From the NCBI GenBank assembly GCA_029237695.1, contig CM055279.1, positions 2,572,975 through 2,636,974 of the forward strand: a stretch of DNA of 64,000 nt. Reading direction: 5' to 3'. A program made the position numbers and the translations under genes. Below, one piece after another: positions 24,343 through 36,463 of the stretch. The notes beneath the pieces were generated by a model. The model worked only from the letters and a program-made list of their open reading frames with translations. It had not been told where the DNA came from and searched no databases. Position 1 is the stretch's first letter. Each line of letters opens with the position of its first letter. The DNA comes from Conchocele bisecta (taxonomy: Eukaryota > Mollusca > Bivalvia > Lucinida > Thyasiridae).

Positions 24343-25600
24343 CTGGTTATGTGAATATACGCTGAACTGCTACAAGCTGTGGGATCACCGGTTTGCGAAC
24401 GAAACGACGTAACGTCATGTTCTTTTAGACGTGTTTACAGTACATTTACATTAATATCGTTCTAATGGAATGCCATATTTTTGTGAAATATACCGCAGCA
24501 AATACGGTACACGTTGCCTTTTATTGTATAGGCGGCTTCCTTCTCATAATTCTGTGATTTTGACGAAGAATCGGTTACAGTAAATGTTAATAAAAATTAC
24601 AGCACGTGAATGTGAGAAATAAACGGTATTCGATTCGTTGTGAAAGTTATAAGTTATTGTAATCAAAATCCGTCCGTTTGTTAGGAAGATTTTAAAAAAG
24701 AAAATCTACTGTAAAAATGACGTCACATATTACGTCACGTCGGAAAATCGGGTTCAGAAACCATGTGATCCCACACCTTGTGCTATGTATCATCATAATA
24801 ACACTTTCCAAATTATGTCATGGGTAAAGGAATATCATGTTTAGCTCCTTGCATTTTTAAATCGTTTCAGTATATTTATGTACTGAAGCCATATCGACCT
24901 TTGAATCTTCAACACGCCTCATGCTGAATCGATATCCTCAGCCGGGGACAACCTGTGATCAGTCGAACGTTAAATGTTACTATGATTGGAGAAACATGGA
25001 TTATAATATTATATAATGCGTGGCCAGTGTTAATGCAGATATAGGGTGGCCACAGAAAACAGAGGAACAGGTGCAAAAACGCGGAAATGAATTCCCTGCC
25101 GGGACAAATCTGGGAATTTGATCAAATAACACCAAAATCAAGAGAAAATGTTGGCTGAAATCGTATGACATTTAAATGTCAGTGGAATAAAATGCATAAA
25201 ATGGCTAAACATTTGCCAGTGGTTGAAATAAAATCAGGGAAAATCATGACGAGTTAGCCGGGGAAATATGCGGAAATTTGTTTTTCAAAATTCTGTGGCG
25301 ACCTTGTAACGCCGCATATAGCGCGTGCCGCATATATCACAACAGCTGTATGCGGCGAAAATGCATGGTCATACCGCATACAAAGTAATTGGGCCATAGC
25401 ATCCACCTCATCCAAAATATGGCGGGGTGTTTAAAATTCGCTTACGACTTAATTATGTAATTATTTTATATGATAAAATGTTATATTATGAGCCACCACA
25501 CGAGAAATATACGTTCAGTCCTCTATGACCGGCATAGGCCCAGACCAGCCAGCACGCAACCGTTCATGCATATGTTGTTCTCCTGCAGTTGCAAAGGACT
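24343..25600. other. Intergenic, nothing recognised
   Basis: AT-rich sequence with GACGTCA/ACGTCACGT motifs at 24720-24740. A run rich in GTAGCC/GCAGC trinucleotides begins at 25615 and leads into the GC-rich patch. Confidence 0.4.
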
Positions 25601-25734
25601 GACGGTACATTTTGTGTAGCCGTAGCAGTAGTAGCCGTAGTAGGGGCAGCGGCAACAGTAACAGCAGAAGTAGTGGTAGAAGGAGGAGGAGCAGCAGGGA
25701 GGCCGAGCACACCAGCTCAATCGGCCCACCGCGG

Positions 25735-25985
25735 CTCCCAGCCCCCGCGAGCAACCATGTCGGAACGACGCACAATGAAGTGACTGCGGGGAGAGAGCCC
25801 ATGGACGACCCGCCCCTCTCGCCGGCCCGGGCTACTAGGCCCGCCCCAGTTCCTCCCCGCGGCTCCCATCCCCCTTTCCCACGAGCAGGGCCATGTCGGA
25901 ACGCAGAAACTGCGGGGGAGAGCCCAGGGACGGCTCGCCCCCCTCGCCTGCCCGGGGTCTACGCCACGAACGACCATTTAGAGGG
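25735..25985 (+). repeat. GC-rich imperfect tandem duplication
   Basis: Two units of about 130 bp, each with CGCGGCTCCCA, CCATGTCGGAACG, GCGGGG...GAGAGCCCA and CCCGCCCCTCTCGCC-like runs. Strongly GC- and CpG-rich compared with the AT-rich surroundings. It provides the start of the broken ORF at 25893-26257. It could be a CpG island or a recently inserted element. Confidence 0.6.
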
Positions 25986-26257
25986 ATGTCTACTGGTACG
26001 ATATAGCTGAGGTATCTATCTTGCGTGATGAAGGGTTACAACCTATGTGCTTGGATTAAGGTGGATGAAACAGATATCTGTGGAAAGTCTTGCATAGCAA
26101 CCTACTGCAAGGTTCACCGCACCAGAGCGCCCTTCCCGTATGTGAGGATTGCGGTGCCGGGTATTTGCGTGTAAAACTATCCAGGAAAGCAAAGGCTGCC
26201 AACAATCAATTTCAGGTTGTAATGGAGGAGCTGATACTGTCTCAAACCTCCATTTAG
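25893..26257 (+). pseudogene. Broken small Cys/His-rich ORF, probable zinc-binding protein
   Basis: From ATG 25893 the frame reads MSERRNCGGEPRDGSP..., then a TAG at 26004. The same frame continues with MKGYNLCAWIKVDETDICG (from ATG 26028) and KSCIATYCKVHRTRAPFP, and after a one-base frame change near 26140 as CEDCGAGYLRVKLSRKAKAA, then NNQFQVVMEELILSQTSI and a stop at 26255. The ordered C-x2-C, Cys and His pairs followed by a charged helix suggest a small zinc-binding protein. I cannot name the family. One stop plus one frameshift argue for a pseudogene or a transposon-derived remnant; separate small exons are less likely because no good splice sites flank the breaks. The upstream 130-bp duplication carries a second MSERR start at 25757. 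Confidence 0.5.
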
Positions 26258-27960
26258 AGGTAGGCATCAATCACATGGTATATATGGTAACATGGCCACA
26301 ATGGACACACTCATCGAAGAGATACTTGCAAAGATGCTTCTAATGAAATACCAAAATGTGTTTTCATGGAAAATAAGAAAAATACGCTATATCTGTTGTC
26401 TGTTCATTGTTTTCTGCAGCATGATAAAGGTACCACAAAATTGTTATTGATTTTTGATACTCGCTACTTCTGATTTCAATTGGGTTTTTGGCAATTTTAA
26501 ATGGGTATTTCAGCAAATACGCAGCTTATCTGGAGCTCTGTCTACAATAGTTGAAAATGCCATAAATGTACATTTTCTCAGCCTGCGGCCCAATTGTGTT
26601 TTGTATGACAAAGGATTTTTTTCTTCAAATAAAACATGTTAGCACTCAGATAAATAAAGACACGAACATTGTGGGTTGCTTTGTAGGTAAATAATTTATA
26701 CCGAAATATTGATTTCATGCGTACATTCAATATATATATATATGGATAGTCACAATTAGTCATACTACATCGTTTAACCCGTAAACTGCGGGAAAGGAAA
26801 ATTGACGTCTGCTGTTGTTTCATAGTTGGACTTTTCTTCAATAAAAACATTATTTGGCAGCACTTTAGAATAATTTCCATTGTAAATTATTCTAAAGTGC
26901 TGTCAAACTGTGTGTTTGTTGATAGCAATCTAAATGTAAAGAAAAACGAAAAAAAAACAAACAAAAAACAGCAGACGACAAACTTTCACGTACGTCGGCG
27001 CGAGCTGAAACAACATAAATCGTCCATGGCCGTATGGAAGGCCAACTTCAAGACGAAGATCGACATACAGCGAGCCCAGTAACTCTGGTCGAACACATTT
27101 ACAAGGTGCGTTATAACTGATGTTGAAAATCAAGCCGTTTGCTTGGATGAGCCTGAGCTGTGCTGTACTCAGCCAATCAAATTGATTTTTACTACAAGCC
27201 CAGCAACTCTGGTCGAACATGTGCACAAGGTGCAGTTTGCTTGGATGAGCTGTGCTCATGCTCAGCCAATTAACAACATGTTTGAATGATGGAACACATG
27301 CACGAGGTTTGATATAATTTCAGTAGAAAAACAAGCAGTTTGCTTGGATGAGGCTCAACGGTGCTCAGACATGTAACACACACCGGGCTAAACTAGAATT
27401 TTCGAAAATCCACGGTTGTAATTGAATACAATCTGTGGAGGGAATGTAGATTTAGGGCAAAAATAATACAAGACAATACAATTATCTGTTTAATAGAGTG
27501 ATTTATTTTCTTATGCATCTTCAATCGCACTTCCTTTGGAGATGTTTATGTTTGAGATGAGCCATATGATTTTTGTACCGAAGATGTGTTATACCTTAGT
27601 TCTATTAATATATTTATACATAATGTATGTCCAAAGTTGACAAAATCTGTAGATCAAAATGCAGAATTCCACATTTGCTCTGAAAATGTTGTCATTTACA
27701 GAAAATGTCACAGGTTCTGTAAATATATTTCCTGTAAAAGTTACACATCTTCTTGGGTACATAATCATATGGCGTGTCTCATTTGTGGTTGTGAGTGAGT
27801 GAGTGAGTGAATAGGGTTTAACGTCCGCTTTTCTGACATAGAAGTACAAGCCTCAGGGAGTCTACACGCAGACGGGTCAACGGGGTCGTGTCCCGTATCC
27901 ACCTGTCCGAGGGGGGTAAATCCCAACTTCAGAACTCAATATTTACAATCAAAATATATA
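26258..27960. other. Intergenic with small repeats
   Basis: 26855-26912 is an inverted repeat (AGCACTTTAGAATAATTT and inverse). 27068-27380 holds about three diverged tandem units of 100-125 bp with AGCCCAG(T/C)AACTCTGGTCGAA and GTTTGCTTGGATGAGC. A (GAGT)n run with a dispersed GGGTTTAACGTCC motif lies at 27793-27830. No gene seen. Confidence 0.5.
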
Positions 27961-28178
27961 TTCAGTCCTGAAATTAGAACAACCTGATCTGGTGCCAGGC
28001 CCTCGCCACACCAGCATCATTTATCCCATCCCCTAAAAGTAATAGGATTAGCGCTAATCTTACTTTTATATATGGGGCATAGCCCGACTCAACTCTCACA
28101 TACAAGAAAGCAAAAAATGTACATGAGGGCCAAATCCGGTATAGTGGGTTCCGGAAAGTATGAACCCAATCGTTAAGC

Positions 28179-29271
28179 CAGTTTAGTCGCCTTTTACGAC
28201 AAGCAATGGCTACTGCAGCACTATTCTCAGGATCAGTTGATCCCGCCCCGGTGCCTGCACGGGGCCATTTGTGGTTGTGACGGGAGAAATGGCACTTATG
28301 GGTTTTGTGACCGGTGTAGCTCCAGATCAGCCTGTGCATCCGCACGCACAGTCTGATCAGGAAATGCACTGTTCACCAATCCATCAATGAAACACCCGTC
28401 ATGCTTCTAACAAGCATTAGGTTGTTTTCAGGCTGTGTTGTTTCAGCTGCTCTGGTCGCAAATCCCACATGCCCCATTTCTCCAGTCAGGCCACATTTTG
28501 CCCCTAGCTGATACATGGGTCCATGCAGCTGTTACTCAATAGACAGTTTAGTCGCCTTTTACGACAAGCAATGGCTACTGCAGCACTATTCTCAGGATCA
28601 GTTGATCCCGCCCCGGTGCCTGCACGGGGCCATTTGTGGTTGTGACGGGAGAAATGGCACTTATGGGTTTTGTGACCGGTGTAGCTCCAGATCAGCCTGT
28701 GCATCCGCACGCACAGTCTGATCAGGAAATGCACTGTTCACCAATCCATCAATGAAACACCCGTCATGCTTCTAACAAGCATTGGTTGTTTTCAGGCTGT
28801 GTTGTTTCAGCTGCACTGGTCGCAAATCCCACATGCCCCATTTCTCCAGTCAGGCCACATTTTGCCCCTAGCTGATACATGGGTCCATGCAGCTGTTACT
28901 CAATAGACAGTTTAGTCGCCTTTTACGACAAGCAATGGCTACTGCAGCACTATTCTCAGGATCAGTTGATCCCGCCCCGGTGCCTGCACGGGGCCATTTG
29001 TGGTTGTGACGGGAGAAATGGCACTTATGGGTTTTGTGACCGGTGTAGCTCCAGATCAGCCTGTGCATCCGCACGCACAGTCTGATCAGGAAATGCACTG
29101 TTCACCAATCCATCAATGAAACACCCGTCATGCTTCTAACAAGCATTAGGTTGTTTTCAGGCTGTGTTGTTTCAGCTGCACTGGTCGCAAATCCCACATG
29201 CCCCATTTCTCCAGTCAGGCCACATTTTGCCCCTAGCTGATACATGGGTCCATGCAGCTGTTACTCAATAG
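28179..29271. repeat. Three nearly identical 364-bp tandem units
   Basis: Units at 28179-28543, 28544-28907 and 28908-29271, marked by CAGTTTAGTCGCCTTTTACG. They differ by only a few bases (for example CATTAGG against CATTGG), so the triplication is young. Each contains the dispersed motif TTGTGACCGGTGTAGCTCC, related to 22420 and 52260. The open frames they show are noncoding repeats of one another. Confidence 0.92.
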
Positions 29272-29327
29272 AACCTCTCTAAGCCAGAAGTGTCACTCAG
29301 TAGAACCTCAATACGCACCTTATATGT

Positions 29328-29625
29328 AGCCTAATTCACCAACATTGCAAAGTATACTTTTCTAGCAAAGTATACATTGAGGGAGAAATTTTCAATTTAA
29401 GGAGAAATTAATTTATATTATACTGAATTTATTACATTATCACAGCCATTTTGGCTGTGATAATGTAATAAATTCAGTATAATAATTCTGCATACTTGTA
29501 ATCATCAAATATATGCAGTCGCTAGTTCTATATGAAATAATGCATTTCATGAAAAATAAATGATTAATCCCTCAAAGTATACTTTGCTAGAAAAGTATAC
29601 TTTGCAATGTTGGTGAAATCGGCTA
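29328..29625. mobile_element. Long-TIR MITE with inner palindrome, copy 4
   Basis: AGCCTAATTCACCAACATTG start, inner palindrome CAGCCATTTTGGCTG at about 29440-29455, and TTGGTGAAATCGGCT end. Confidence 0.88.
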
Positions 29626-29639
29626 CTGGTGTTCTGTTA

Positions 29640-29888
29640 TTATTACCGGTAACCATCACAAAGTAGTATGTACAGTAAATGAAATGGCAACAACAAACAT
29701 ACAATGTATATGAAGAATTTTCACAGGTGAAGTCTCTATTTGATTAGTACTTCATTATAATAATATTACCGATAACCATCACAAAGTATTATGTACAGTA
29801 AATGTAATAGCAACAACATACATACAAGGTATATGATGAATTTTCACTGGTGAAGTCTCTTCGATAACTAGGTTAGCATCGGACCTCC
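29640..29888. repeat. 120-bp tandem array, left part
   Basis: Two units with TACCGATAACCATCACAAAG, GTACAGTAAATG and TTTTCACTGGTGAAGTCTC. The array resumes at 32791-33312 after the pearl-like insertion, so both parts were once closer. Confidence 0.8.
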
Positions 29889-30185
29889 AGATAAGTTTTG
29901 TATCTAAAGAGTATTATACCCTCTTTTCAAATTAAATGCGTATTTTACTTTTACAAATGTATTTTTCTTTATCCTATTAAAGAGGGAACAAAGGATAAAA
30001 CAATGAAACAAATTTAAAATTAACTTATTAGAGCTGCAAAAATGCAAACACCGTTTTCTTGGAATTTGAAAATCAATGCGTATTTTCACATTGCTGCGTG
30101 TATTTTGTACTCCCACTTTTGATATGCAATGCGTATTCTTCTAAAATAAGTGCATAAAATACGCCAATACGCACCTTATCTGGAG
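29889..30185. mobile_element. MITE with CTCCAGATAAG termini, copy 1
   Basis: Left CCTCCAGATAAGTTTTG and right CGCACCTTATCTGGAG are inverted. The interior has AATGCGTATTTTACTTTTAC. Copies at 33322-33655 and 51849-52170. Confidence 0.8.
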
Positions 30186-30249
30186 TTCTGTTATTATTAC
30201 CGGTAACCATCAACAAATATTATGTACAATAAATGTAATGGCAACAACA

Positions 30250-32790
30250 ACAAGAGCTGTATGAGAACAGCATAGCTCGATTACGAGGGTTGTCGATGTA
30301 CACATAGCTTGACAAACAAGGTGGCTGCGGCCTGCATAAAAACCTTAACCAAGGTTGACTAAAAACCTTAACTAAGGGAAATTAAGTAAGTAATTCAAGG
30401 TTAAATGTAGGTCAATGTCAGATATATGTCAGGGGTTATTGATGCACATCACTAGGAGATGAAGTTTTCCAAGTATGGTTGCTGTAGGCCCAGGAGTATT
30501 CCATATACAAGCTTGACTACAAAACGTAACCAAGGGGAAATAACTAAGTAATCCAAGGATAAAAGTAGGTCAACGTCAAATATAGGGTCAGGGATTATTG
30601 ATGTACATCACTAGGAGATGAAGTTGTCCAAGTATGGTTGATGTAGGCCCAGGAGTATTCCATATACAAGCTTGACTATAAACATTAACCAAGTAATTCA
30701 AGGTTAAATGTAGGTGAAGGTAAAATAAAGGTCAGGGGTTATTGATGTACATCCCTATGAGAAAAAATTATCAAAGTATGGTGTCTGTATGCACAATGGT
30801 ATTCCATCTACATGCTTGACTAAAAACCTTAACCAAGGTTGAGTAAAAACCTTAACCAAGGGGAATTAACTAAGTAATTCAAGGTTAAATGTAGGTCAAG
30901 GTCAAATATAGGTTAGGGGTTGTTGATGTACATCACTAGGAGATGAAGTTGTCCAAGTATGGTTGTTGTAGGGCTATGAGTATTCCATATACAAGCTTGA
31001 CTAAAAACCTTAACCAAAGAGAATTAAGTAAGTAATTCAAGAGGAAATGTAGGTCAAGGTCAAATATAGATCAGGGGTTATTGATGTACATCACTATGAG
31101 AAAAGGTTGTCCAAGTATGGTGTCTGTAAGCACAATAGTATTCCATGTACAAGCTTGAGTAAAAACCTTAACCAAGGTTGAGTAAAAACCTTAACCAAGG
31201 GGAATTAAGTAAGTAATTCAAGGTTAAATGTAGGTCAAGGTCAAATATAGGTCAGGGGTTGTTGATGTACATCACTAGGAGATGAAGTTGTCCAAGTATG
31301 GTTGGTGTAGGGCCAGGAGTATTCTATCTACAAGCTTGACTAAAAACGTAAACCAAGGGGAATTAAGTAGGTAATTCAAGAGGAAATGTAGGTCAAGGTC
31401 AAATATAGATCAGGGGTTGTTGATGTACATCACTAGGAGATGAAGTTGTCCAAGTATGGTGGGTGTAGGGCCTGTAGTATTCCATATACAAGGTTGACTA
31501 AAAACCTTAACCAAAAGGAATTAACTAAGTAATTCAAGAGGAAATGTAGGTCAAGATCAAATATAGATCAGGGGTTATTGATGTACATCACTATGAGAAA
31601 AGGTTGTCCAAGTATGGTGTCTGGATGCACAATAGTATTCCATGTACAAGCTTGATTAAAAACTTTACCAAGGTTGACTAAAAACCTTAACCAAGGGGAA
31701 TTAAGTAAGTAATTCAAGAGGAAATGTAGGTCAAATATAGGTCAGGGGTTATTGATGCACATCACTAGGAGATGCAGTTGTCCAAGTATGGTGGGTGTAG
31801 GGCCAGTAGTATTCCATATACAAGCTTGACTAAAAATCATAACCAAGGGGATATTAACTAAGTAATTCAAGAGGAAATGTAGGTCAAGGTCAAATATAGA
31901 TCAGGGGTTATTGATGTACATGCCTATGCGAAAAGGTTGTCAAAGTATGGTGTCTGTATGCACAATAGTATTCCATGTACCAACTTGACTAAAAACCTTA
32001 ACCATGCTCGACTAAAAACGTTAACCAAGGGGAATTAAGTAAGTAAGTCAAGAGGAAATGTAGGTGAAGGTCAAATATAGGTCAGGTGTTATTGATGTAC
32101 ATCACTAGGAGATGAAGTTGTTCAAGTATGGTGGGTGTAGGGCCAGTAGTATTCCATATACAAGCTTGACTAAAAACCTTAACCAAGGGGAATTAAGTAA
32201 GTAATTCAAGAGGAAATGTAGTTCAAGGTCAAATATAGATCAGGGGTTATTGATGTACATCCCTATGAGAAAAGGTTGTCCAAGTATGGTGTCTGTATGC
32301 ACAATAGTGTTCCATGTACAAGCTCGACTAAAAACCTTAACCAAGGTTGACTAAAAATCTTAACCAAGGGGAATTAACTAAGTAATTCAAGAGGAAATGT
32401 AGGTGAAGGTCAAATATAGATCAGGAGTTATTGATGTGCATCACTAGGAGATGAAGTTGTCCAAGTGTGGTGGTTATAGGGCCAGTAGTATTGCATATAC
32501 AAGCTTGACTAAAAACCTTAACCAAGGTTGATTAAAAACCTTAACCAAGGGGAATTAACTAAGTAATTCAAGAGGAAATGTAGGTCAAGGTCAAATATAG
32601 ATCAGGGGTTATTGATGTACATCACTAGGAGATGAAGTTGTCCAAGTATGGTGGGTGTAGGGCTAGTAGTATTCCATATACATGCTTGACTAAAAACCTT
32701 AACCAAGGCGTGAAGGTGACGCCGACGCCGACGCCGACGCCGGGGTGACAACATAAGCTCTACTTATTCTTCGAATAGTCGAGCTAAAAA
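30250..32790 (+). mobile_element. Pearl-like element, GACGCC family
   Basis: Left end ACAAGAGCTGTATGAGAACA with subterminal ATAGCTCGATTACG; about 14 core repeats of 150-180 bp; microsatellite (GACGCC)n at 32718-32744; right end TATTCTTCGAATAGTCGAGC then TAAAAA. The subterminal AGCTCGA is inverted at the right end. Core units are of two types, one with CACTAGGAGATGAAGTTGTC and one with CTATGAGAAAAGGTTGTC and TATGCACAATAGTATTCC, which largely alternate. Flanks join back into the 120-bp array without an obvious target duplication. The plan matches bivalve pearl elements, which have been linked to Helentron-type rolling-circle transposons. Confidence 0.8.
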
Positions 32791-33312
32791 TACAATGTAT
32801 ATGATACATTTTCACTGGTGAAGTCTCTTTTGGATTAATAGGGCATTATAATAATATTACCGATAACCATCACAAAGTATTATGTACAGTAAATGTAATG
32901 GCAACAACATACGTCCAATGTATATGATGACTTTTCACTGGTGAAGTCTGTTTTGGATAACTAGGTCATCATAATAATATTACCGATAACCGTCGCAAAG
33001 TATTATGTACAGTAAATGTAATGGCAACAACATACGTCCAATGTATATGATGACTTTTCACTGGTGAAGTCTCTTTTGGATAACTAGGTCATTATAATTA
33101 TATTACCGATAACCGTCGCAAAGTATTATGTACAGTAAATGTAATTGCAACAACAAACATACAATGTATATGATGAATTTTCACTGGTGAAGTCTCTTTT
33201 GGATAACTAGGTCATTATAATAATATTACCGATAACCGTCGCAAAGTATTATGTACAGTAAATGTAATTGCAACAACATACATACAATGTATATGATGAA
33301 TTTTCACTGGTT
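32791..33312. repeat. 120-bp tandem array, right part
   Basis: About four units spaced about 120 bp, continuing the array interrupted at 30250. Units carry AATATTACCGATAACCGTCG. Confidence 0.85.
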
Positions 33313-33321
33313 ATTATCAGA

Positions 33322-33655
33322 GCTCCAGATAAGTTTTGTATCTGAAGAGATTATACCCCGAGATTTCAAATTCAATGCGTATTTTACTTTTACTATTTCT
33401 CTCTTATTAAATAGGGAACAAATGATAACAAATAAAACAAATTTAAAATTCACTTATTTGAGCAGCACCGTTTACTTTTTTGCAGCTCAACTAAGTAAAT
33501 TTTCAACTTTGTTACAGTATTTTCACTACCCAATTTGAAATCGATGCGTATTTTCACATTGCTGCGAGAATGTTGTACACCCACTTTTGATAATCAATGC
33601 GTATTCTTCTAAAATAAGTATGTAAAATACGCTAATACGCACCTTACCTAGATTT
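33322..33655. mobile_element. MITE with CTCCAGATAAG termini, copy 2
   Basis: GCTCCAGATAAGTTTTG to ACGCACCTTACCTAGA; the right end has mutated. Position relative to the 120-bp array is the same as for copy 1, so array and MITE may have spread together. Confidence 0.7.
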
Positions 33656-33842
33656 CTGTTATTATTACCGGTAACCATCACAAAGTATTATGTACAACAA
33701 ACATCCAATATACCATATTTATTGTAATAAACGCTCCCGGGGCTGTGCAATTCGTGGGGATCAAAATATAGAAAATAGGATCAAAATGTGTTATTTTCAC
33801 ATACAAAAGCCATTTTGTATGCGACACTAACATATTTAGAAT

Positions 33843-33911
33843 GCACATATGATAAGGGGGCTCCTATTAGAGAGGGGGCTACTATTAGAGAGGGGGCTAC
33901 TATTAGAGGAA
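33843..33911. repeat. Short tandem repeat, about 20-bp unit
   Basis: Three units of GAGGGGGCTACTATTAGA. Confidence 0.85.
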
Positions 33912-34037
33912 ATATGGTATATGATAAATGTTCACTGGTGTCTTGGTTATTTACCAGTAACCATCACAAAGTAGTATGTACAGTATATATATGTGTATCA
34001 GCAAACATGAAATATCTCATAAATGTCACTGCTAATG

Positions 34038-34535
34038 TTAAAGGTACAAGCCCACTCAGTAGGCACAAAATATTCTTTATATATCTGAGACATCATCTGA
34101 GACATTTTCTAGCAAAATAAACATTCATTCACGATTAGCCCACGCATTGGTTGGCATTATTATACATTTTATGTCGGACGTAATATTTCCACACTGATAT
34201 CAGGGGCAGATAACCGTGACGGACATTACTATTTATTCTCTTTATTTATTGTTTGATGTGCAATGATCATACTTTATAATCCGTCTATAATATTATTTTT
34301 TCAGGTGATACATTTAATTAGTATAAATATCGAATACATATCATGCCTCATTTGCATATGAACACAGCCCGATACCACCGCGAGTACTATCAGTAAAATA
34401 AATATTACTAAATGATTATATCTGTATAGTGGGCATTGGTAATTTTTACAACTGGTGGAATAGTGACACAATTATACACGTATTTAATTCCTATAAAGAA
34501 CCTGTTGTGCCTCTTGAGTGGGCATGTACATTTAA
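34038..34535. mobile_element. TTAA-flanked MITE (piggyBac-like), copy 2
   Basis: TTAAAGGTACAAGCCCACTC to GAGTGGGCATGTACATTTAA, with TTAA at both ends. Interior resembles the copy at 17251-17736. Confidence 0.88.
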
Positions 34536-34576
34536 CCATGTTACAATTACATGATTATTAACTTTTACAGAGTATT

Positions 34577-34924
34577 ACACGACCTCGTATCATAACAAAA
34601 TAACATGTGTAAAATTGTAATTTTCGGTGCATTCTATGTACAAGTATTTCTACAGGATATCGGTAATTCTCAAATGATAATATACACTTGCCACTACAAT
34701 ATTGACGTTAGAGCCTTAAGCACATTATTTCATTTTTGATGGTATGAGGTTGTATCCGACCTAGGAAAAGGAGCTGTAATTCGATATTATTTACATAAAT
34801 ATGTTCCAGCTATGATATTTTAGCAACATGACAATAATTATCAAATGAATATGTGCATTTTCCGCCAAAATATTCACATTAGCGTTAATAAAATCGTGGA
34901 ATGTGTTATGATACGAGGTCGTGT
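34577..34924. mobile_element. MITE with 21-bp perfect inverted termini
   Basis: ACACGACCTCGTATCATAAC and its inverse at 34904-34924. The 300-bp interior is non-coding. A single copy in this window. Confidence 0.8.
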
Positions 34925-35226
34925 CCGACCAAAGTTAGAAACCGTGTTCATATATATATAGTTATACCGATGAAAGCCAAAACACGCCAAATGCCTGTGC
35001 TTTTAAACAAGCAATATAGATCATAGCCAGGCTACAGGACTTTGCTATTTTCAGCATTTTTAATTTGTAGTTTTATTTCCAGATATAGTCACGATGTATA
35101 AACACAAATTAACTTCAACATGTAAACAATATATATTAACATGCAATCAAATTAGTATTGTCATGTACCTTGACATGTGTACATGTCTGTCAACATGCAT
35201 ACATAAATTAATATATTTGAAAAATA

Positions 35227-35759
35227 TTAAAGGTACATGCCCACTCAGTAGGCACAATTGTTCTTTACAGGAATTAAATAAGTCTATAATTGTGTCACTT
35301 TTCAACCAGTTCTAAAAAATACGAGTGCCCGCTATACACCATTGCCCCATGTATTGATTGGCATTATTATACATTTTATATCAGACGTAAATTTCCACAC
35401 TGATATCAGGGTCGATAACCGTGTTTCCTTAAAATGTTAACCGACATTACTATATATTGTCTGTATTTATTTTTTTGATGTGCAATGATAATACTTTATA
35501 ATCTTTCGAAAATAATATGTTTTCAGGTGACACAATTAATTAGAATAAATAATTAGAAAAATATCATGCCTTATTTGCATATAAAAACAGCCAGTTACCA
35601 CCGTGAGTCAATATCAGTAAAATAAATATTACTGAATGATCATATCTGTATAGCGGGCATTCGTAATTTTTAGAACTGGTGGAGTAGTGACACAATTATA
35701 CACTTATTTAATTTATATACAGAACATTTGGTGCCTACTGAGTGGGCATGTACCTTTAA
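35227..35759. mobile_element. TTAA-flanked MITE (piggyBac-like), copy 3
   Basis: TTAAAGGTACATGCCCACTC to GTGGGCATGTACCTTTAA, TTAA on both sides. Terminal repeats nearly perfect. Confidence 0.9.
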
Positions 35760-36463
35760 TGGTTATAAGGATTGTTGGAGAATAGTTGAGGCGAGAGGAG
35801 AACATAGAAAAATGAGAGAGAGACAGGACTTTGCTATTTCATCAAGAGCTACACTGGACACAAATTCCATAAGCCCCATTTCTCCAGTCACAGCCACAAA
35901 TAACTACTGTCTGTTCCACGTTTTGCTCCCAAGAAACTCTTTTCATCACTAACAAAAAAGTCACCCTCCCCAAAAAATATTATTTTATCGCGAAAACAAA
36001 TCAACATATTTTTTATTTGTGGACAGATTTTCAAAATCTAACTTGTTTTCTTATTTACATCATTTCCAAGCTATCTCGCCAGGTTTCGGAGTCAATTTCC
36101 AAAAAAAATCATTTTACGATCCTCGTGGAGACCCTCCTCCCCTTTTTACTCCATGTTAAAATCGTTTTTTCGCAATAATATCAATTTTTGATGGAATTTC
36201 ATTAAATAATTATTTTGGGTCAATTGACTTTTGTTATTGCTGAAAAAGTACTTACATTTAAATATGTTTTAGCTTTAATGGGTTTAATAGCCAAAAGTTT
36301 GTCAGCAGCAAAATGTGGAACATACATTATATTCATGGATCTTGCGTGTTACAGGAAGGCGGGCGAGAAATGGGTATCGATCTGTCACCGACGCAGCCTC
36401 ACGCGATTGTTGACCGACACAGAGCCAATCAGACGGTTAGACAGTCAGAGGTAACTTACTGGT
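35760..36463. other. Intergenic, nothing recognised
   Basis: Contains a fragment of the CCATTTCTCCAGTCACAGCC dispersed repeat at about 35876-35900. Open frames at 36215-36573 run into the pearl-like start and show no domain. Confidence 0.4.

Noticed and set aside
25612..26010. 132-codon SR-rich ORF and the opposite-strand leucine-rich ORF
   Set aside because: Both arise from trinucleotide-like GTA/GCA repeats and the GC-rich duplication; the Cys/His frame is the more meaningful reading of the right part.
28504..29098. Identical 76-codon ORFs repeated on the minus strand
   Set aside because: They are the same noncoding 364-bp unit repeated; no domain and no start context.
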